Assembly (NCBI RefSeq): GCF_000341285.1
Contig: NW_005178450.1
Span: 112,828-176,827, forward strand
Length of the DNA stretch: 64,000 nucleotides
DNA from: Galdieria sulphuraria
Lineage: Eukaryota; Rhodophyta; Bangiophyceae; Galdieriales; Galdieriaceae
Direction: 5' to 3'
The notes under the pieces: generated by a model
Told to the model about the DNA's origin: nothing
Seen by the model: the letters and a program-made list of their open reading frames with translations, nothing else
Databases searched by the model: none
Position numbers and translations under genes: made by a program
Part shown: positions 33,852 to 45,200 of the stretch, piece after piece
How the letters are laid out: each line of letters begins with the position of its first letter
Numbering within the stretch: position 1 is the first letter of the stretch

Positions 33852-34946
33852 ATGGAACCTCTTTGTGTGAGAGATGCCTTGTTATTATATTTTGTTGTAA
33901 GAGATGACGATCTTGGTCGGTATGAAGAAGGAACTTTGAAAGGATATAAGCCATGGTTTGTTCATCAGCTCTTTCCTGAGGAAAAAGTATATGGATACAA
34001 AGATCTTGAGGTGCATATTTTATATCATCTTGTTTCTTGGAATGTCTTTCTACAAGTCCGTTATTCTTTGAAAGACTCGAATACTGTGGGTTTTTTGAAT
34101 ATAGAAACTCTACTTTATGAGCACTTGCCAGATTATGTTTGTAGTTGTATGGAAGAGTTCAAACGGAAAGTAGCGGAACCTTTTCCTATCGACAGATATT
34201 TATCAACTTGGCAAATTATTTTACCTCGTCAAAGCTTATGTTCTGATGCAAAAGTGTATGTGCAAAATGTGACCCAAACCACTGCTACCGAAATATACCA
34301 TCGTTTCAAGCTATTGCTTTTGTTCTTTATTGAAACTGCTTCGTATATTGATTGGGAAGATGACAAGTGGGATATGTTTGTAATATTGAGTTTGCACGAG
34401 GAGATTTTAGGTTTCGCAGCAGTATATCGTTTTACTTGTTTTGATAAGAGTGAAAACACTTGGAATCCAAGGGAAAGAGTACGCATTTCACAGTTTCTCA
34501 TCTTTCCTTGTTTTCATAGGAAAGGTTATGGAATTTCTCTTCTTGATGCTATTTATCGTCATTATATGGAAACTAGTTGTCTGGAAATTACAGTTGAGAA
34601 TCCTTGCCAAGGGTTTCAAACCTTGAGAGACATATTGGACACGAAGAACTGTTTATATCTCGAGAAAAGACTTGGTTATCTTCCTAGTGTCGAGGAAATA
34701 CGCAAAGAGTGGAAGATAACTCGAAAACAAGCTCTAAGATGTCGAGAGATTATAAGGTTTTCAAGACTCCAAGAAGAAGAGGAAACGAATACTTTTCGTA
34801 TCGGTATCAAAAAAAGACTTTATTTAGAATATGCCGAACAAATGGCATCTTTGGATTCAGTTGAGGCTCGAAAAGCATATTTATGGCAATTGTATAAGGA
34901 AATAGAAGAAACTTATCGCAAGGTTTGGAATAGAGTAACTCAATAA
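33852..34946 (+). CDS. HAT1: Histone acetyltransferase type B catalytic subunit HAT1
   Basis: Acetylates newly made histone H4 before deposition. Intronless, 364 residues. The N-terminal HAT1 domain includes HQLFPEEKVYGYKDLEVHILYH. The GNAT acetyl-CoA site reads SQFLIFPCFHRKGYGISLLDAIY, with the R-x-x-G-x-G motif. FIETASYIDWEDDKWDMF is a strong HAT1 landmark, and the helical C-terminus runs KITRKQALRCREIIRF ... RLYLEYAEQMASL. The ATG at 33852 is used because the only earlier ATG (33835) opens a five-codon frame that ends at TAATG, overlapping this start. The N-terminus is shorter than in animals by about 20 residues, so an additional upstream exon cannot be excluded. The next gene begins 14 bp after the stop. 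Confidence 0.9.
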   Translation: MEPLCVRDALLLYFVVRDDDLGRYEEGTLKGYKPWFVHQLFPEEKVYGYKDLEVHILYHLVSWNVFLQVRYSLKDSNTVGFLNIETLLYEHLPDYVCSCMEEFKRKVAEPFPIDRYLSTWQIILPRQSLCSDAKVYVQNVTQTTATEIYHRFKLLLLFFIETASYIDWEDDKWDMFVILSLHEEILGFAAVYRFTCFDKSENTWNPRERVRISQFLIFPCFHRKGYGISLLDAIYRHYMETSCLEITVENPCQGFQTLRDILDTKNCLYLEKRLGYLPSVEEIRKEWKITRKQALRCREIIRFSRLQEEEETNTFRIGIKKRLYLEYAEQMASLDSVEARKAYLWQLYKEIEETYRKVWNRVTQ

Positions 34947-34960
34947 AGTTTGTTGCAACT

Positions 34961-37265
34961 ATGCGTGGCTTTTTTCACTTTTGGGTCAAGTTGGTGATAT
35001 GGGCAGTTGTTATCTGGTGAGTGGTTAGGGTTTTTGCTATTTATTGTACTTATTGATTATCTCGACAAAAGGTCACTAGCTTTTCTTCTTCATTTTCCCT
35101 GCAAGTACAAAATAGCTGAAGAAGTATTCACAACAAACCCTTTGGAAGATTGGAGTTTACAACTGCAAGGCATAGATCACTTGCTGCAGGTAAGAAAACC
35201 AGTCTTTTGTACTATAAGCGCAACTAGAGTTGGTTTGGAAGATATCGGATATCCATTTGGATCCAAAATTGGAGGAAAACAGCAAAAAGTTATCTTTCTT
35301 TCGTAATCATGTAGTTCCAGTCATTGTTCCTAAAGCAGTTTTGGTTACTGGAGACTTGACCAACGGAAAGAAGGATACCACCAATAACTGGTTTTATTTA
35401 TTTCTAGGCCATCCTTCAAGCAAACGATTAGATGAATGGAATGAGTATTACGTTCAAACGCAAGAATATCGTCATAAAAATGCTAGTGTATTATGGAGTG
35501 ACGTTCGAGGCAATCATGATTCCTTTGGAGTTGATGATATGATACAAGATGATGATCTATTTCAGAGATATGCTGTTGAACCTCAACCTAAAAATGCTGT
35601 GAGCTTTCATCGCTTTTCGGAACAGAATGATATTAAACTTGTCAAATATTCCCCTTATTATCGATACAGTTTACATCGACCCTTTCATTTTTTTGCTAGA
35701 ACCAACAACGAGGAATTGCAACTTTTAATGCAAGCATCCTTGGCAGAGAAAAAGGAACAAGTCGTGATAGTTTATGGACATTTTCCTAGCAGTACTATTG
35801 ATTATACAGTTTCTGAGACCTTTTGGAGGACTTTTTTACGTTTCTTTTGGTGGAGTCGTTCCATTTTGTCTCGCAAGTTTTATTCTTATCCCAATTATGT
35901 CATTTACCTTTCAGGTGAGACATGCGTTCCTGTTTTGGTAACGAAAGAAGACGAAGCCATTTACCTTTTTTAGGTCATTTGCATTCCGTTTTAGGTTTTT
36001 TGCCTCGTATGTATTGCAAATGTGGTAACTATATGGAATTAGAGTTGGCAGATCTCTATACAAGTTCCGTTTATCGCTGGATAGTTATTGATCATGGAAA
36101 TTTTGCATTTTCAGATATTCCCATTCAACAGAACATTTTTGCAGTTGTGACTAATCCTGTGCCACTTTCTTCATCTACCAAGAGAAGTCAAGCTTTTGCA
36201 TTGTCTTCCAAATATATTCGTCTGATGGTTGCCTCTTTGGAATCCTTTTGGGATCGCAATCTTACCTTGGGTAGGGAGACTGAATTGTTGTCTTGAAAGA
36301 TTCATACATATGTTATAGGTAATGTGGAAGTTTTTATCGATGACAAGAAAATAGGAATTGCTAAGAAAATGGAGAATGATATGCTCAAGTCTTCATCTGG
36401 TAGTAACTTATTCCTTTGTGCTTGGAATCCTATGTCGTACCTGGAAGGTTTTCATAACCTTGTTGTTCAATATTGTTTCGAAGAGTCATGTATGACTATG
36501 ATTAGCACCTCTTTTTCTTTACAGTCTGAACAAAGATATCATTATTCTTGTAAGGATTGGATTCGTTGTCTTATGCTTTTTGCAGATGCTCCAGGTTTGT
36601 TGTTGTTTGTAGATTCCAAAAATTTTGATATGTCTCATTTCTTGATATTTATAGTCGTCATCAAAGGTTTATGTTTGATTGGATTATTGCTTTATGGTAT
36701 TCTTGTGCACATTCCTTATTTTTCAACTGGTTCTTGTTGGCTTCCTTCTTCATGGATTGTTTTTGGAAAGCGTTTATCATTTGTTCGAAAGACTCGTTGG
36801 CGTGTATCACAAGTACTTTTTTACAACTTTCTATTGGGACCTTTGCTTATTCTCTTTCGCGTTACAGGTGATGACTATCACAACTGTACAGGATACATGT
36901 TTTTCTTTTATACATTTGTATGTGGTGAAATACAAGCGAGTTATTTGGAAATGTACAATTTGTTGTTACAACAGTTATGGTTTGCTTGTATTCCATCAGT
37001 ATGCTTAGACATATATCGGTGCTATTTAAAACAAGATGAAAAACCTACGAATGAGAATACGTGTCATGAAAACAAATTCGAGAGAAGAAAGTCAGTCTTA
37101 TTTGCACTGAGATATTGGAGCCCTCATAAGAGTATTTGTTTATTGTATGGGTTGGTTATTTTGTATCAGCTCGGTATTCTTTTACGATACGTTGGATGTT
37201 TTGGTTTTTGGAGTTGTTTATGTTCGCCATTATTGTCATTGGTTTTCTTTTATAGTTGTCTTTAA
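34961..37265 (+). CDS. TMEM62: TMEM62-like membrane metallophosphatase
   Basis: Five exons (34961-35016, 35072-35189, 35230-35914, 35974-36270, 36319-37265) give 700 residues. An N-terminal signal anchor (FWVKLVIWAVVIWSLAFLL) precedes a calcineurin-like phosphoesterase domain with all metal-binding motifs: SDIHL, GDLTNGK, RGNHDSF, YGHFPSS and SGHLHSV, the last joined across an intron. A middle beta-rich domain and about five or six C-terminal membrane spans follow, the layout of TMEM62 proteins. The active site should face the ER or secretory lumen, judging by the signal anchor. The substrate is unknown in the family. Introns are 55, 40, 59 and 48 nt. The start lies only 14 bp after the HAT1 stop. 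Confidence 0.88.
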
Positions 37266-37401
37266 ACGAAATGAGTGGTTATACGTGATAAATGTGTGAT
37301 GGCCTTTGCTCATTCCGATTGTCCCACAGACTAGCATACATTTTCTTTTTCTCTCAACTTATATACAAAGTGGAAGAAAACCTTTAGTATTGTGAACGGC
37401 C

Positions 37402-38598
37402 ATGAAGTATAAGAACCTTGGTTCATCCAACTTGAACGTATCAGAAGTATGTCTAGGAACGATGACTTTTGGTGAGCAAAATAATGAAGAGGAATCCTTT
37501 GGTATTATGGACTTTGCAGTTAGCAAAGGCATCAACTTTTTTGACACTGCTGAAGCATATCCTTCTCCTGTTCGTCCAGAAACTGGTGGTAGAACAGAAG
37601 AGATCATCGGTTCCTGGTTAGTAAACAAACCAAGAGACAAGATTATATTGGCTACTAAAGTAGTTGGTTATCAACCCAATTCTCACATTCCTGGCTATCG
37701 CAAGGTTCCCCAAAAATACCGAACGTCAACTTGCAAGACTGGATAGAGCCAATATTGAAGAAGCTATAGAAGCAAGTCTTCGTAGACTACGAACTGATTA
37801 TGTGGACTTGTATCAGTTTCATTGGCCGGATAGATATGTTCCTTTCTTTCATACTGGTGCTTTTGATATTACAAAAGTTCGGAAGGATATGATTGCCTTT
37901 GATGAACAGGTTTTGACCATCAAAAGGTTGATAGATGCTGGCAAAATAAGATATTGGGGTGTTTGTAATGAAACAACGTAAGTTCTTTTGTGACTTGTGT
38001 GTGTTCACATGGAATCTAAAAAAACTCATTGCATAGATATGGTATATGTCGTTTGGTGGAAGCTTGTGACCGTCTTGGTGTACCGAGACCCGTGAGTGTT
38101 CAAAACTCTTATAGTCTAGTCAATCGTCGCTTTGAAGCAGACTTAATAGAAGCTTGTTATTATTATAACATTCATTTGTTACCTTGGAGTCCTTTATCGA
38201 GAGGTGCTTTAACTGGTAAATATTTGGAAAATTCTCAACCTGAAGGGGCAAGACATACTTTATTTCCGGATCATATGTCTCAATACTTTAGTGATCGAGT
38301 AATGGAAGCTACCAAAACCTATTCGGAGATTGCAAAACGGCATCAAATGAAAGTATCGCATTTGGCATTGTCATTTTGTAAAAGTCGTTGGTTTATTGGT
38401 GCAACTATTGTTGGTTCAACGAAGATACCGCAATTGCAAGATAATCTGGGTAAGTCCACTATTTTATTATTGGTAAGATGAGATATTGAACCTTTTGTAG
38501 ATGCTTTTGATATCGAGTTGAACGAGAATATCATCAAGGAAATCAATGATGCCTATTTGAAACACGGAGATGCTGCACAACCCTTTTATATAGAATAA
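37402..38598 (+). CDS. Aldo/keto reductase (Tas/YajO-like) with an apparent one-base frameshift
   Basis: NADPH-dependent oxidoreductase of the aldo/keto reductase superfamily. Exons 37402-37977, 38037-38449 and 38501-38598. The (beta/alpha)8 landmarks are YKNLGSSNLNVSEVCLGTMT, the catalytic tetrad residues in FFDTAEAY (Asp and Tyr), ATKV (Lys) and FHWPDR (His), then VQNSYSLVNR and the cofactor segment IVGSTKIPQLQDNL. The frame shifts once, at a CCCC-AAAAA run (37708-37716): before it the protein reads GYRKVP, after it KNTERQLARLDRANI. Skipping one base restores a full protein of about 361 residues. No intron solves this. It is either a sequence error in a homopolymer or a genuine mutation; the rest of the gene looks conserved. 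Confidence 0.85.
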
Positions 38599-38688
38599 GT
38601 TTGTCCCCTGAGAAGAATAGAATAGTATGTTTTGTTTTGTGATCATCCACCGATTATTTTCATACCCATAAAATGTCATGTTCAAGTT

Positions 38689-40334
38689 TCATTCATTGTT
38701 TGTCTGTTCATTCTCCATTATATACCATTCTTTGTCTGCCCAAGAGGCTGCTCTATGACGATTACGAATTTGTTCAGCTTGTACACGAACATCATTGATA
38801 GTGGAATCAGGAAAGGTCACACCAGATGGACGTTTTCTAAACAGAAGATCCATAAAAGTCCCATTACGTTTTGACTCGAGGTTTGTTCCAGTCCTTATTA
38901 TTTCTGTACACCTATTCTCGTTGGTGATGACTGGTTGATATTCTTCTTGCATGTCACGTCCTGGATACTTGTTGAGTTCGGCACGACTCACTACGGTTTG
39001 CAACGGAATAATACGATTACCTTTCCACATGGAATTTGTATTCGATGTCATTTGCAGATCGAAATCCGAATCCTTTCGATTCCAACGTCCATTGAGTAAC
39101 TCACCAAAAGGACTGGAGTAACTAAGATAAGAACGAAATTGTAAATACGAATCCAGCAGTTGTAAATTGCGCAACTCTTGAGTATGTATACTCCTGGGAC
39201 TTGCATAATAAAGTGTTGATGAGGAAGAAGCAGCATTCAATAAAAACACTCCCACAAATGTTTGGCCGATTCCAATTGCAAAAGGAATAGTTTTCAACAA
39301 AACGTCATTGTGAAATTCATCAAAAAGAATGGCACTAGAAATGATGGAGCTCAAAGTAAATAACACATAATATACAGGAACGACTTGAGAGCTACTAAAT
39401 CTTTGTAAAGCTCCATTGATAAATAAAATTTGAATAGGAATAAAACATATCAAGGATATCAACGAGCATAAAAATAATTTGTTCAATAACTGAGTATGTT
39501 CTCCTTGGATACTCAATCTCAATAGAACTGAAAGACATTTGGAACTGATAACAATAAGAGCACCTAATAATGCACATATTGTCACGTAACCAATCACATA
39601 TTTGTTTCCTATCGGTGTATACCAACAAACAAATATCATTACCAATAGAGACAAAATGATAAAACTTAAATAGCTAAGAAAAGCAGGTCTCCATAATAGA
39701 CTTTCAAGTTTTCCATAGTCAAAGTGTCTCTCCATCGTTTTGCCACTTGGACCATAACTGACTAAAAGAATACCACCAACAATACAACATAGCATACCCA
39801 CAGCTTTTCTAACATCTAGACTTTCATGAAGGAACCAAGCAGCAAAAAAAGCGTTCAAAACAACAGACCAAGCACCCAAAGGAGCAACTATAGAAACTGA
39901 AACAAAAGCAAAAGCTGAAAAGTTACCCAATTCACCCAAGCCCATAAGGGTTAGTCCTAACCTGGAAAAAAAAGGGTAAAGAAGGCATCAGTGTTCACCA
40001 ACTAAAAAGAAATATTCAATACTTGCCACCAGTGTAACGAAAATAGAAAATGTCTGGCTTTCGGAGCTTTTTCCAGATGGACTTTTTTTTGAATACATAG
40101 ACTTAAGCTAGTAAACGAATTCCCTATCAAAGCCAACACAACACCGATTATTTTGTCCTTGTATAGTTTCCATAAAGTATGATGGTCGCTTGAGATTTCA
40201 TCAACACCTTGTCTTATATATTGGAGTAACAGCGTTCCATTTACTACAACTCGTGGGCTAACAAATAGCCAAAATAAGACTATAGTAAGACAACTCTTCC
40301 AACAAGAAAGCGCCAATCCACAATCATTTTTCAT
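38689..40334 (-). CDS. NIPA-family magnesium transporter-like membrane protein
   Basis: A 526-residue polytopic protein from exons 40334-40027 and 39961-38689. The NIPA/DMT fold is shown by KIIGVVLALIGNSFTSLSLC (span 1), then LHWWLGLTLMGLGELGNF joined across the intron, APLGAWSVVLNAFFAAWFL, and AVGMLCCIVGGILLVSYGP, with about nine spans in all. The N-terminus carries an extra hydrophobic segment (CLTIVLFWLFVSPRVVV) that may be a signal peptide. The C-terminal 140 residues are soluble, basic and polar, longer than in animal NIPA proteins. The intron 39962-40026 uses a GC donor (GCAAGT); a GT donor three bases downstream breaks the frame. It should carry Mg2+ or another divalent ion. It is divergent from CHMP5 with an 86-bp spacer. 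Confidence 0.85.
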
Positions 40335-40420
40335 AGCAAATAGATTTTCATTTTGTGAAACGACATTCTCTTGACGAATTAAAGCCAGCACATACGATCT
40401 TCTCTTCCTATAGAGATAGG

Positions 40421-41130
40421 ATGGGTTGGTTTTCTAGGAAAGAACGTCCCACTTTGGGTAAAATGCAAGAAACACTTCAGTTACGAGAAGAAAACTTCGA
40501 CACCAAGGTTGCCAAATTCGACCAAGAGCTTTTGCAATATAAAAACCAATTAAGCAAGTTGAAACCAGGGTCGCCAGCATACCAGTCAACAAAACAAAGA
40601 GCACTGGCAGTTTTGAAAAAGAAAAAGTAAGTTTTGTACTTTCAAACTTTTTTTTGGGTTTTGAATAGTTGTGATAAAGAATGTACCAAGCCCAACGAGA
40701 TAGAACTTCCAATCAAGCGTTCAACTTGGACCAAACCCAGTTTGCAGCAACGAGTGTAAAGGAAGCTAGGGATACTGTCACTATTATGAAAGCCACTGCC
40801 AAGGAGATTAAGAAGGGCTTGAAAAAAGTGGACATTGGAGAATTGGAAGACCTTCACGACGATATGGAAGAACTCATAATGGATAGTGAAGAAATACAAG
40901 AAGCGTTGGGTCGTACATATGAAGTGGGTGATGTGGACGAAGCTGAACTGGATGGAGAATTGGAAGCCTTGGAAGACGATATGTTGAGAGATGATCTTGC
41001 AGAAGAAACACCTTCCTATTTAAAGCCAAGAGAGACCAACGGTGGAATAGGCATAAAGAGTGAAACGACATCACTTTACAACGAACGACAAAAGGTGGAA
41101 GAAGAGGAACTGTCACAGTTGGCAACGTAA
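40421..41130 (+). CDS. CHMP5: ESCRT-III-associated protein CHMP5/VPS60
   Basis: Snf7-family subunit acting late in multivesicular-body sorting with LIP5/VTA1. Exons 40421-40626 and 40680-41130 (53-nt intron ending AAAG) give 218 residues. The N-terminal basic helical hairpin reads MGWFSRKERPTLGKM and KPGSPAYQSTKQRALAVLKK. The CHMP5-specific middle segment is YQAQRDRTSNQAFNLDQTQF. The acidic C-terminus contains DMEELIMDSEEIQEALGRTY, the helix typical of CHMP5. Length and order match the family closely. It is convergent with ClpP; the stops are 81 bp apart. Confidence 0.93.
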
Positions 41131-41211
41131 AGTAACTCATCCATCCAACAGTCAAACCAACAACGCGATACAGTTTATAGATACTTCACTCTATACCTAA
41201 GTGTATATATT

Positions 41212-42229
41212 TTATGTTGCTTTGGTTTCAATAACTCGGTCAATTAAACCATATTCAATAGCTTCATAAGCCGACATAAAATTGTCTCTGTCCAAGTCCT
41301 TTAACATTTTCTCATAAGGCTGACCAGTCATATTGCAATAGTCTCGGACAAGACTTTCCTTGATTCGTAGAATTTGTCTAGCTTCTACCTGAATATCACT
41401 TGCTTGGCCTTTTGCACCTCCCATTGGCTGATGAATCATGACTCGTGAATGAGGAAGCGCTAAACGTTTTCCCTAGAGTTGTTCATAGGTAAACAAATCG
41501 ACAAGTCAACGATAAGCAAGACTCACTTTTTCACCTGCTGCCAATAAGAAGGAAGACATGGAAGCTGCCAAACCAACGTTGACCGTCACAACCTCGGAAG
41601 CAATATGCTTCATGGTGTCATAAATAGCCAAACCTGCAATAACCGAACCACCAGGAGAGTTTATATAAAGGTAGATAGGCTAATAGTTATATAAGCATCT
41701 GTCAACAAAAATTTTATATTCTACAAAACTCACCTTGGTATTGTCTTCAGAGTCGAGATAAAGCATCACAGCTATGATTTGATTGGAGATCTATTTCACA
41801 GTTCAGAATACACTCCTATAAAGTCTTGAAACCAGAAATAAGGACGTACCTCGTCGTCAATCTCTTGTCCAAGAAATATGATGCGTTCTCTATACAGTCG
41901 ATTGTAAATATCTACCCAATCGGCTTGTGGGGCACCTGGAACACGATAGGCTACCTTGGGAACACCGATAGGCATCATAGTCAGGTTTTCCAATCTTTCG
42001 ACGTAAGCGCAATTGGAATTGGTATTCTTCCATCTCAATAACGTTTTCACACTCACCTGCTTTGTTGTGCTTTCGCTCTTGTCCAACCCAAACGAGGCGC
42101 TTTTGAACTCCTTATAAAGGAAACAGTTTGTCCCAAGCTATGGTTTGTGAACTGAGAACAGCTCCTGCAATTTGTATCAAATCGTGTTGCAGTTTGACAA
42201 GTAAGCCAAACAAAAGATGTACTAGACAT
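41212..42229 (-). CDS. clpP: ATP-dependent Clp protease proteolytic subunit ClpP, nuclear-encoded, plastid type
   Basis: Serine peptidase of the Clp protease. Five exons (42229-42057, 41994-41850, 41790-41734, 41679-41527, 41472-41212; introns 62, 59, 54 and 54 nt) give 262 residues. An N-terminal extension of about 58 residues rich in Ser, Thr and Arg, with almost no acidic residues, fits an organelle transit peptide. The mature enzyme starts near [15 protein letters not shown]. The catalytic triad is complete: Ser in [11 protein letters not shown], His in MIHQPMGGA and Asp in [13 protein letters not shown]. It is therefore active ClpP rather than ClpR. The start codon overlaps the eIF5B start codon on the opposite strand. 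Plastid is favoured over mitochondrion, but this is inference. Confidence 0.92.
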
Positions 42230-45200
42230 GACTGAAAACTTATCCCACAAAAAACTCCCGACCACAGATCAACAAAGGAATATCCAATCTACAAACCCAA
42301 ACAAGACTGATAGTGAAGAGCATTTCGGGTTGTATTCAACAATGGAAGATGATGAGTGGAACCAAGAAAAGAACTATGTGAATACTGCTATTTTTGGAAA
42401 GAAGAAGAAGAAAAAGAAAGAAAAAGTATTAGTCGAACAAGAACCTGAAACAAACAACGTGAAAGAGCCGATAGATACTGAAGTGGGAGACACTTTGGAA
42501 AACGGAGCCAGACAGAGCAAGAAGAAACCAGTTAAAGAGAAGAATACTCGATCGGGAACCAAGTCGAGTTGGCTAGAAAATATAGAGAAGAGAACCACTA
42601 GTAAGTCTTCCACTTCCGAAGATGGGTTGGAAACGCCGTCAAAGCTCAAATCCGAGTTTGTTCAGTGGCAAGTTTTAAAGAGAGAAGAAGTAGAACGTGA
42701 AAACGAGGAAGAAGAAGAAGAAGAAGAAGAAGAGAAAGATTTGTTACCTGGACGACAACAACCCAACAAAAGTCTGCTTTTGAAGTTTGCATCACTTAGT
42801 ACTGAGGAGGATGAAACCACTGAAGACGTGGAAGAGAACGCCACAGACACTGCTGAAAAACCCACAGATTCATCTATTAAACCGCAAACTGATGTAAAGA
42901 AACAGTCTTCTTTGCCCAGTCGTAAATCACAGAAAGGAAAGAGGGTGAAAAAGTCGAAGCGCACTGCAAAAGAAGAAGAGGAAATTGATGCACTCATTGC
43001 TCAACTTGAAGAGCCCAATACTCCTGCAAAGCATGAAAAGAAGGAAGAAAGGGACTCAGTTTTATCTTTGCAAAGCACAATGGTGAATGAAACTGAAGAC
43101 CCAGTAGAAGCAGATAAAAACAATGAGAAGAAGAACGCAGATGGTGTTGAAGATGCATCATTCTCAGTGAACGGCGTTATTGAAGACCAACAAAGACTTA
43201 CTGCAAATCAAAAGAAAAAACTGAAAAAGAAAGCTGCAAAAGAAAGAGCAGAGGAGTCCAAGGAAACCTCGAATGATGTTGAGAGCAAAGCAGTCAGTCA
43301 GGAACGAACAAATGAAGGTGCTGGTGGTAATACTAAAAAGAAAAAGAAGGAGTCTGCAGCGTTGCGAAAAATGAAGGAAGTTTTGTATGCGAAGAAACTC
43401 GAAGAAGAACGCCTTCGTAGAGAACAAGAAGAAGCTGAGAAACGAGCTGAAGAGGAACGTCTTAGAGAAGAAGAAGAGGAACGTAGGAAAGAGGAACTTC
43501 GCCGTCAGAAAAAGGAAGCAGAGAAGGAGAAGAGACGAAAAATGAAACAAGAAGGCAAGTTATTATCACGTAATGAAAGGCAGAAGAGAGAGCGTGCTGC
43601 TCAATTCCGAGAACAAGCGATTGCTTCTGGTGCTATTCCAGCATTCCATCAAGGCGATTCTACTGTCCAGAAGAAAGTATATTCTCGGAAACAGAAGCAT
43701 TCGAAACAAACAGACATGCAAAATCCTGAAGACATCAAAGAATATAGAGACGAAGAATCTGTTTCCCATACTTATACAGCGAGTGCCAATACAAAGTCAT
43801 TAGCTATCTCAGAATCTGAACAAGTAAAGTCCTCCACGGAAACTGTAATGAATGAAGTTCGTTCATCATGGGATGCCGAAGATTGGGATAATGAAGCAGA
43901 AAAGTTAAGAAAGGGCAGTTTGGATCTGGATGAGTTGGTTGTTAGTGGTAATTTTTCGACCCATACTGAAGAAAGGATGAAAAAGGATCATGGAGCTCGA
44001 TCTAGAGAAGAAAGGCAAATGGATGTTGTAGTTAAAGGAGAAGAGGCTAGTGAAGAGATGGAATCCAGTTCATCCTACAGTTCAGAAGAACAAGTTCAAC
44101 AGATGGAAAGGAGTTTGGATAAGAGACGAGAGCTGACTCATCGTCTTCGTCAAGAGAAATACGAAAGAGCATATAAATATAGAAATCCGGATAATCTTCG
44201 AGCACCTGTGATTTGTATTTTAGGTCATGTGGATACTGGAAAAACCAAAATTCTGGATAAAATTCGCAAGACTAGTGTTCAAGAGGGAGAAGCTGGAGGC
44301 ATCACTCAACAAATAGGAGCGACTTACTTTCCTATTGACCGTGTAAAAGAACAAGTGGAGAAAGTTGGCATAGAAGATGTGAAATACAAGATTCCTTCAT
44401 TACTTATTATTGATACTCCAGGCCATGAAAGTTTTACCAACTTGCGTTCACGTGGTTCTTCACTTTGTGATATTGCTATACTTGTTGTGGATATTATGCA
44501 TGGCATTGAACCACAAACAATGGAAAGTATTGAACTTTTAAAGTTGCGAAAGACTCCATTTGTTGTTGCACTCAACAAGGTAAGAGAGCGTATTGAAAAA
44601 TGGTATATTCATCTTCATTGATTGTATTTATTATTTTCTGTTTTATAGGTTGATCGTTTATTTGGATGGAAAGAAGAAGAAATGTCTCCTATTCGTCAAA
44701 GTTTAAAAAAGCAAGCTCATCATGTCCAAGAAGAATTCAAACAGCGAGTTCTTTCAACGCAAGTTGCTTTTGCCGAATTGGGATTTAATGCTGATCTTTA
44801 TTGGCAAGTTTCGGATGCTCGTAAATATGTGTCTTTGGTTCCTACATCAGCTGTTACAGGAGAGGGTATTCCTGATCTTTTACTACTTCTTGTACAGTTT
44901 AGTCAAAGGATGTTGGTTGATCGCATTATGTTTATGCCTTTTCTTACTTGTACTGTTCTTGAGGTGAAAGTGATTGAGGGTTTAGGTACAACTATTGATG
45001 TAATATTGACGAATGGTGAGTTGCATGAAGGTGATACTATTGTTGTTTGTGGTCTTGAAGGTCCTATTGTTACGACTATTCGTGCGTTGCTTACTCCACA
45101 TCCTATGAAAGAGATGAGAGTCAAAGGTCAATATTTGCATCATAAAGTGATTCAAGCTGCTCAAGGAGTAAAAATTGCAGCCGATAGTTTGGATAAAGCT

